From SLSG01 sp041690235 (GTDB lineage Bacteria > Bacteroidota > Bacteroidia > Bacteroidales > UBA7960), in assembly GCA_041690235.1 (NCBI GenBank), contig JAWLHS010000103.1:1-8374 (forward strand): a DNA stretch of 8,374 nt. The letters are read 5' to 3'. Below are positions 6,892 to 8,374 of this stretch, piece after piece (positions within the stretch are counted from its first letter, which is position 1; each line of letters starts with the position of its first letter). The translations under genes were made by a program, and so were the position numbers. Under the pieces are notes generated by a model that searched no databases, had not been told where the DNA came from, and worked only from the letters and a program-made list of their open reading frames with translations.

Positions 6892-7401
6892 ATGCGCAAA
6901 ACCATCGCATTGGTTGCCCACGACAACCGCAAAAAGGAACTGATGGAATGGGCCTACTGGAACAGGGAGGCCCTGGCCGACCTGGATATAGTATGCACCG
7001 GTACCACGGGAAAATTCATTGAGGAAACCCTGGTTGGGGGCCAGCAGGCGGATACAGACGATGTCCGGGACAGGGATTCCGGCGGCCGGGGCGGCAACAA
7101 GCCACTTTCTTTCAATATCAGGCTTCTGAAATCGGGCCCCATCGGAGGAGATCAGCAGCTGGGCGCGATGATCGTAGACGGCAAGATTGACCTGATGGTG
7201 TTTTTCTGGGACCCCATGCAACCCCAGGCACACGATGTGGATGTAAAGGCCCTGCTTCGCATTACCGTTCTTTACAACATACCCACGGCCTGCAACCGCT
7301 CCACGGCCGACTTTCTGATTTCGTCCAGTTTATTTCATCAGGAATACAGGCCCAAGCAAATGGATGTAGAGGATTACCTCAGGCGCAACATCGGGATGTA
7401 A
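6892..7401 (+). CDS. mgsA: Methylglyoxal synthase MgsA, with an extra internal segment
   Basis: MgsA turns dihydroxyacetone phosphate into methylglyoxal and phosphate, a cytosolic bypass of lower glycolysis that frees phosphate when sugar phosphates build up. The 169 residues carry IALVAHDNRK (H10, D11, K14), the phosphate-binding GTTG at 37-40, SGPIGGDQQLGA with the catalytic aspartate D87, FFWDPMQPQAHDVDVKALLR with H114 and D115, and IPTACNRSTADFLI. Everything expected for catalysis is present. Between GTTG and SGP there are 40 residues where the E. coli enzyme has 15; the added part, about residues 49-75, is hydrophilic and rich in Gly, Asp, Arg and Gln. It is in frame and bordered by good sequence, so a frameshift pair is unlikely but not excluded. 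Start is ATG 6892 after an A-rich leader. It follows tyrS by 38 bp and probably shares its transcript. Confidence 0.94.
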   Translation: MRKTIALVAHDNRKKELMEWAYWNREALADLDIVCTGTTGKFIEETLVGGQQADTDDVRDRDSGGRGGNKPLSFNIRLLKSGPIGGDQQLGAMIVDGKIDLMVFFWDPMQPQAHDVDVKALLRITVLYNIPTACNRSTADFLISSSLFHQEYRPKQMDVEDYLRRNIGM

Positions 7402-7463
7402 GCCCTCAGGGAAAATTCCCGCAGCAGCACCTATGGGGCGGCAGGCGAGGGGGCCCATCCGAC

Positions 7464-7488
7464 AATAAAAACCAAAAAACACCAAACC
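7464..7488 (+). promoter_or_regulatory. A-rich translation leader of the GH13 gene
   Basis: The 25 bases before the ATG at 7489 are almost wholly A and C with no G-rich Shine-Dalgarno, in contrast with the GC-rich stretch before them. mgsA has a similar leader at 6875-6891, and both include AAAACAC or AAAAACAC close to the start. Bacteroidota commonly start translation from A-rich leaders, and this supports 7489 as the true start. Confidence 0.4.
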
Positions 7489-8374
7489 ATGCACAGACCA
7501 ATCCCTTCTTTCAGGCTTTTCCTTCTGTTGGTTTTCGTAGGATGGATCAGCAATTCCTGCACGGTAACCCCCGGGGATCAGCCGCAGCCCAGCCATGTAA
7601 ACCCGCCCGAATGGAGCAAGAACGCCAATATCTACGAGGTGAACGTCCGGCAATTCACCCCGGAAGGTACCTTCAATGCGTTCGCACAACACCTGGACCG
7701 TTTGCACGATATGGGGGTTGACATCCTCTGGTTTATGCCCATCACCCCAATCGGCGAGCTCAACCGCAAGGGCACACTCGGCAGTTATTACTCTGTCAGG
7801 GACTATACAGGGGTCAACCCGGAGTTCGGCAGCCTGGACGACTTTAAAAACCTGGTGGAAAAGGCCCACGACCTGGGCATGCACGTAATCCTCGACTGGG
7901 TCGCAAACCATACGGCATGGGACCATCCGTGGACCGAAACCCACCCGGAGTTTTACACCAGGGACCAGGAGGGCCATTTTGTCCCCCCCGTTGAGGACTG
8001 GAGCGATGTAATCGACCTGAACTACGAAAACCGGGACCTCTGGGATATGATGATCGGGGAGATGCGCTTCTGGGTCGAAGAAGTGAATGTTGACGGGTTT
8101 CGTTGCGATGTGGCCGATATGGTACCCGTGGCGTTCTGGAACCAGGCCAGGGCGGAGCTCGAAGCCATCAAACCCGTCTTCATGCTGGCCGAGGCCGAAA
8201 AGCCCGAATTGCATGTCCATGCCTTCGAAGCCGCCTATGGCTGGCACTTTCATCACGTGATGAACCGCATTGCCGGCGGGGAAGAAACCGTGGCCGCCAT
8301 CGACAAGTACTTCTTTGAAGACCAAGCAGGAAACTTTCCTGAAGGAAGCTACAAAATGTACTTCATTACCAACC
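7489..8374 (+). CDS. GH13 alpha-amylase-family glycoside hydrolase, lipoprotein (3' end missing)
   Basis: The frame from ATG 7489 is open to the window end (295 residues). It encodes an exported alpha-glucan hydrolase of glycoside hydrolase family 13. A signal peptide (FRLFLLLVFVGWI) ends at ISNSC, so C24 is the likely lipidated cysteine; the lipobox is loose (Ser at -3, Asn at -2, Ser at -1) but such boxes occur in Bacteroidota. A short linker leads straight into the catalytic barrel (NIYEVNVRQF at 47-56, ILWFMPITPIG at 79-89). Conserved region I is DWVANH (D136, N140, H141), region II is GFRCDVAD with nucleophile D207, and region III is MLAEAE with acid/base E235. The last residues, YFITN, lead directly into region IV, so its HD pair with the third catalytic Asp lies just beyond the window. 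It probably acts in the periplasm or on the cell surface on starch or maltooligosaccharides. It follows mgsA by 87 bp; whether it shares that transcript is unclear. Confidence 0.92.
   Translation, partial: MHRPIPSFRLFLLLVFVGWISNSCTVTPGDQPQPSHVNPPEWSKNANIYEVNVRQFTPEGTFNAFAQHLDRLHDMGVDILWFMPITPIGELNRKGTLGSYYSVRDYTGVNPEFGSLDDFKNLVEKAHDLGMHVILDWVANHTAWDHPWTETHPEFYTRDQEGHFVPPVEDWSDVIDLNYENRDLWDMMIGEMRFWVEEVNVDGFRCDVADMVPVAFWNQARAELEAIKPVFMLAEAEKPELHVHAFEAAYGWHFHHVMNRIAGGEETVAAIDKYFFEDQAGNFPEGSYKMYFITN

Noticed and set aside
7409..7420. GGGAAAATTCCC inverted repeat after mgsA, considered as a terminator
   Set aside because: The stem is only 4-5 pairs with a loop of 2-4 bases and no T-run follows, so it should not terminate transcription.
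7330..8325. A 331-codon open frame on the minus strand
   Set aside because: It lies antisense to the GH13 gene and the end of mgsA, both with intact catalytic motifs. Its translation shows no recognisable domain; long antisense frames are common opposite GC-biased third positions.
1..8374. Search for mobile elements, CRISPR arrays, tRNA/rRNA genes, toxin-antitoxin or defence modules
   Set aside because: No regularly spaced repeats, transposase or integrase motifs, tRNA cloverleaf or defence-protein signatures were seen; nearly all of the window is filled by recognised conserved genes.

Overview
The window is ordinary chromosomal sequence from a member of the Bacteroidota, probably a free-living or gut-type Bacteroidales-like lineage with moderately high GC. 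Three things point there: the protein sequences (the Lnt, MgsA and GH13 lipoprotein variants), exact TAnnTTTG -7 promoter elements of the kind used by Bacteroidota sigma factors, and A-rich leaders in place of Shine-Dalgarno sites. I see no mobile element, CRISPR array, tRNA or rRNA.

Layout. (1) Positions 2-1847, plus strand: the 3' part of ruvB (Holliday-junction motor), then queG (queuosine tRNA modification). (2) 1844-2452, minus strand: a TetR-family repressor whose stop codon overlaps the queG stop codon. (3) 2453-2692: the divergent control region between the tetR gene and lnt. It holds a fair tetR promoter and an AT-rich near-palindrome over its -33 element, which could be the repressor's own operator. 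(4) 2693-4315, plus strand: lnt, apolipoprotein N-acyltransferase. (5) 4316-4456: a convergent gap with a probable intrinsic terminator for the gene on the other strand. (6) 4457-5437, minus strand: an NAD(P)-dependent epimerase/reductase of the extended SDR family. (7) 5438-5572: a divergent promoter region with exact TAnnTTTG elements on both strands. (8) 5573-8374, plus strand: tyrS, mgsA (methylglyoxal synthase) and the 5' part of a GH13 alpha-amylase-family lipoprotein that runs off the window end.

The genes are mostly unrelated housekeeping functions: recombination, tRNA modification, lipoprotein maturation, tRNA charging and a glycolytic bypass. Two loose links exist. Lnt acts on the class of protein to which the GH13 lipoprotein belongs. 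MgsA drains triose phosphate, which rises when sugar intake outpaces lower glycolysis, and it sits next to a starch-degrading enzyme. Both links are inference. I found no convincing undescribed system. The items most worth checking are the extra segment of about 25 residues in MgsA, the putative TetR operator, and the overlapping convergent stop codons.
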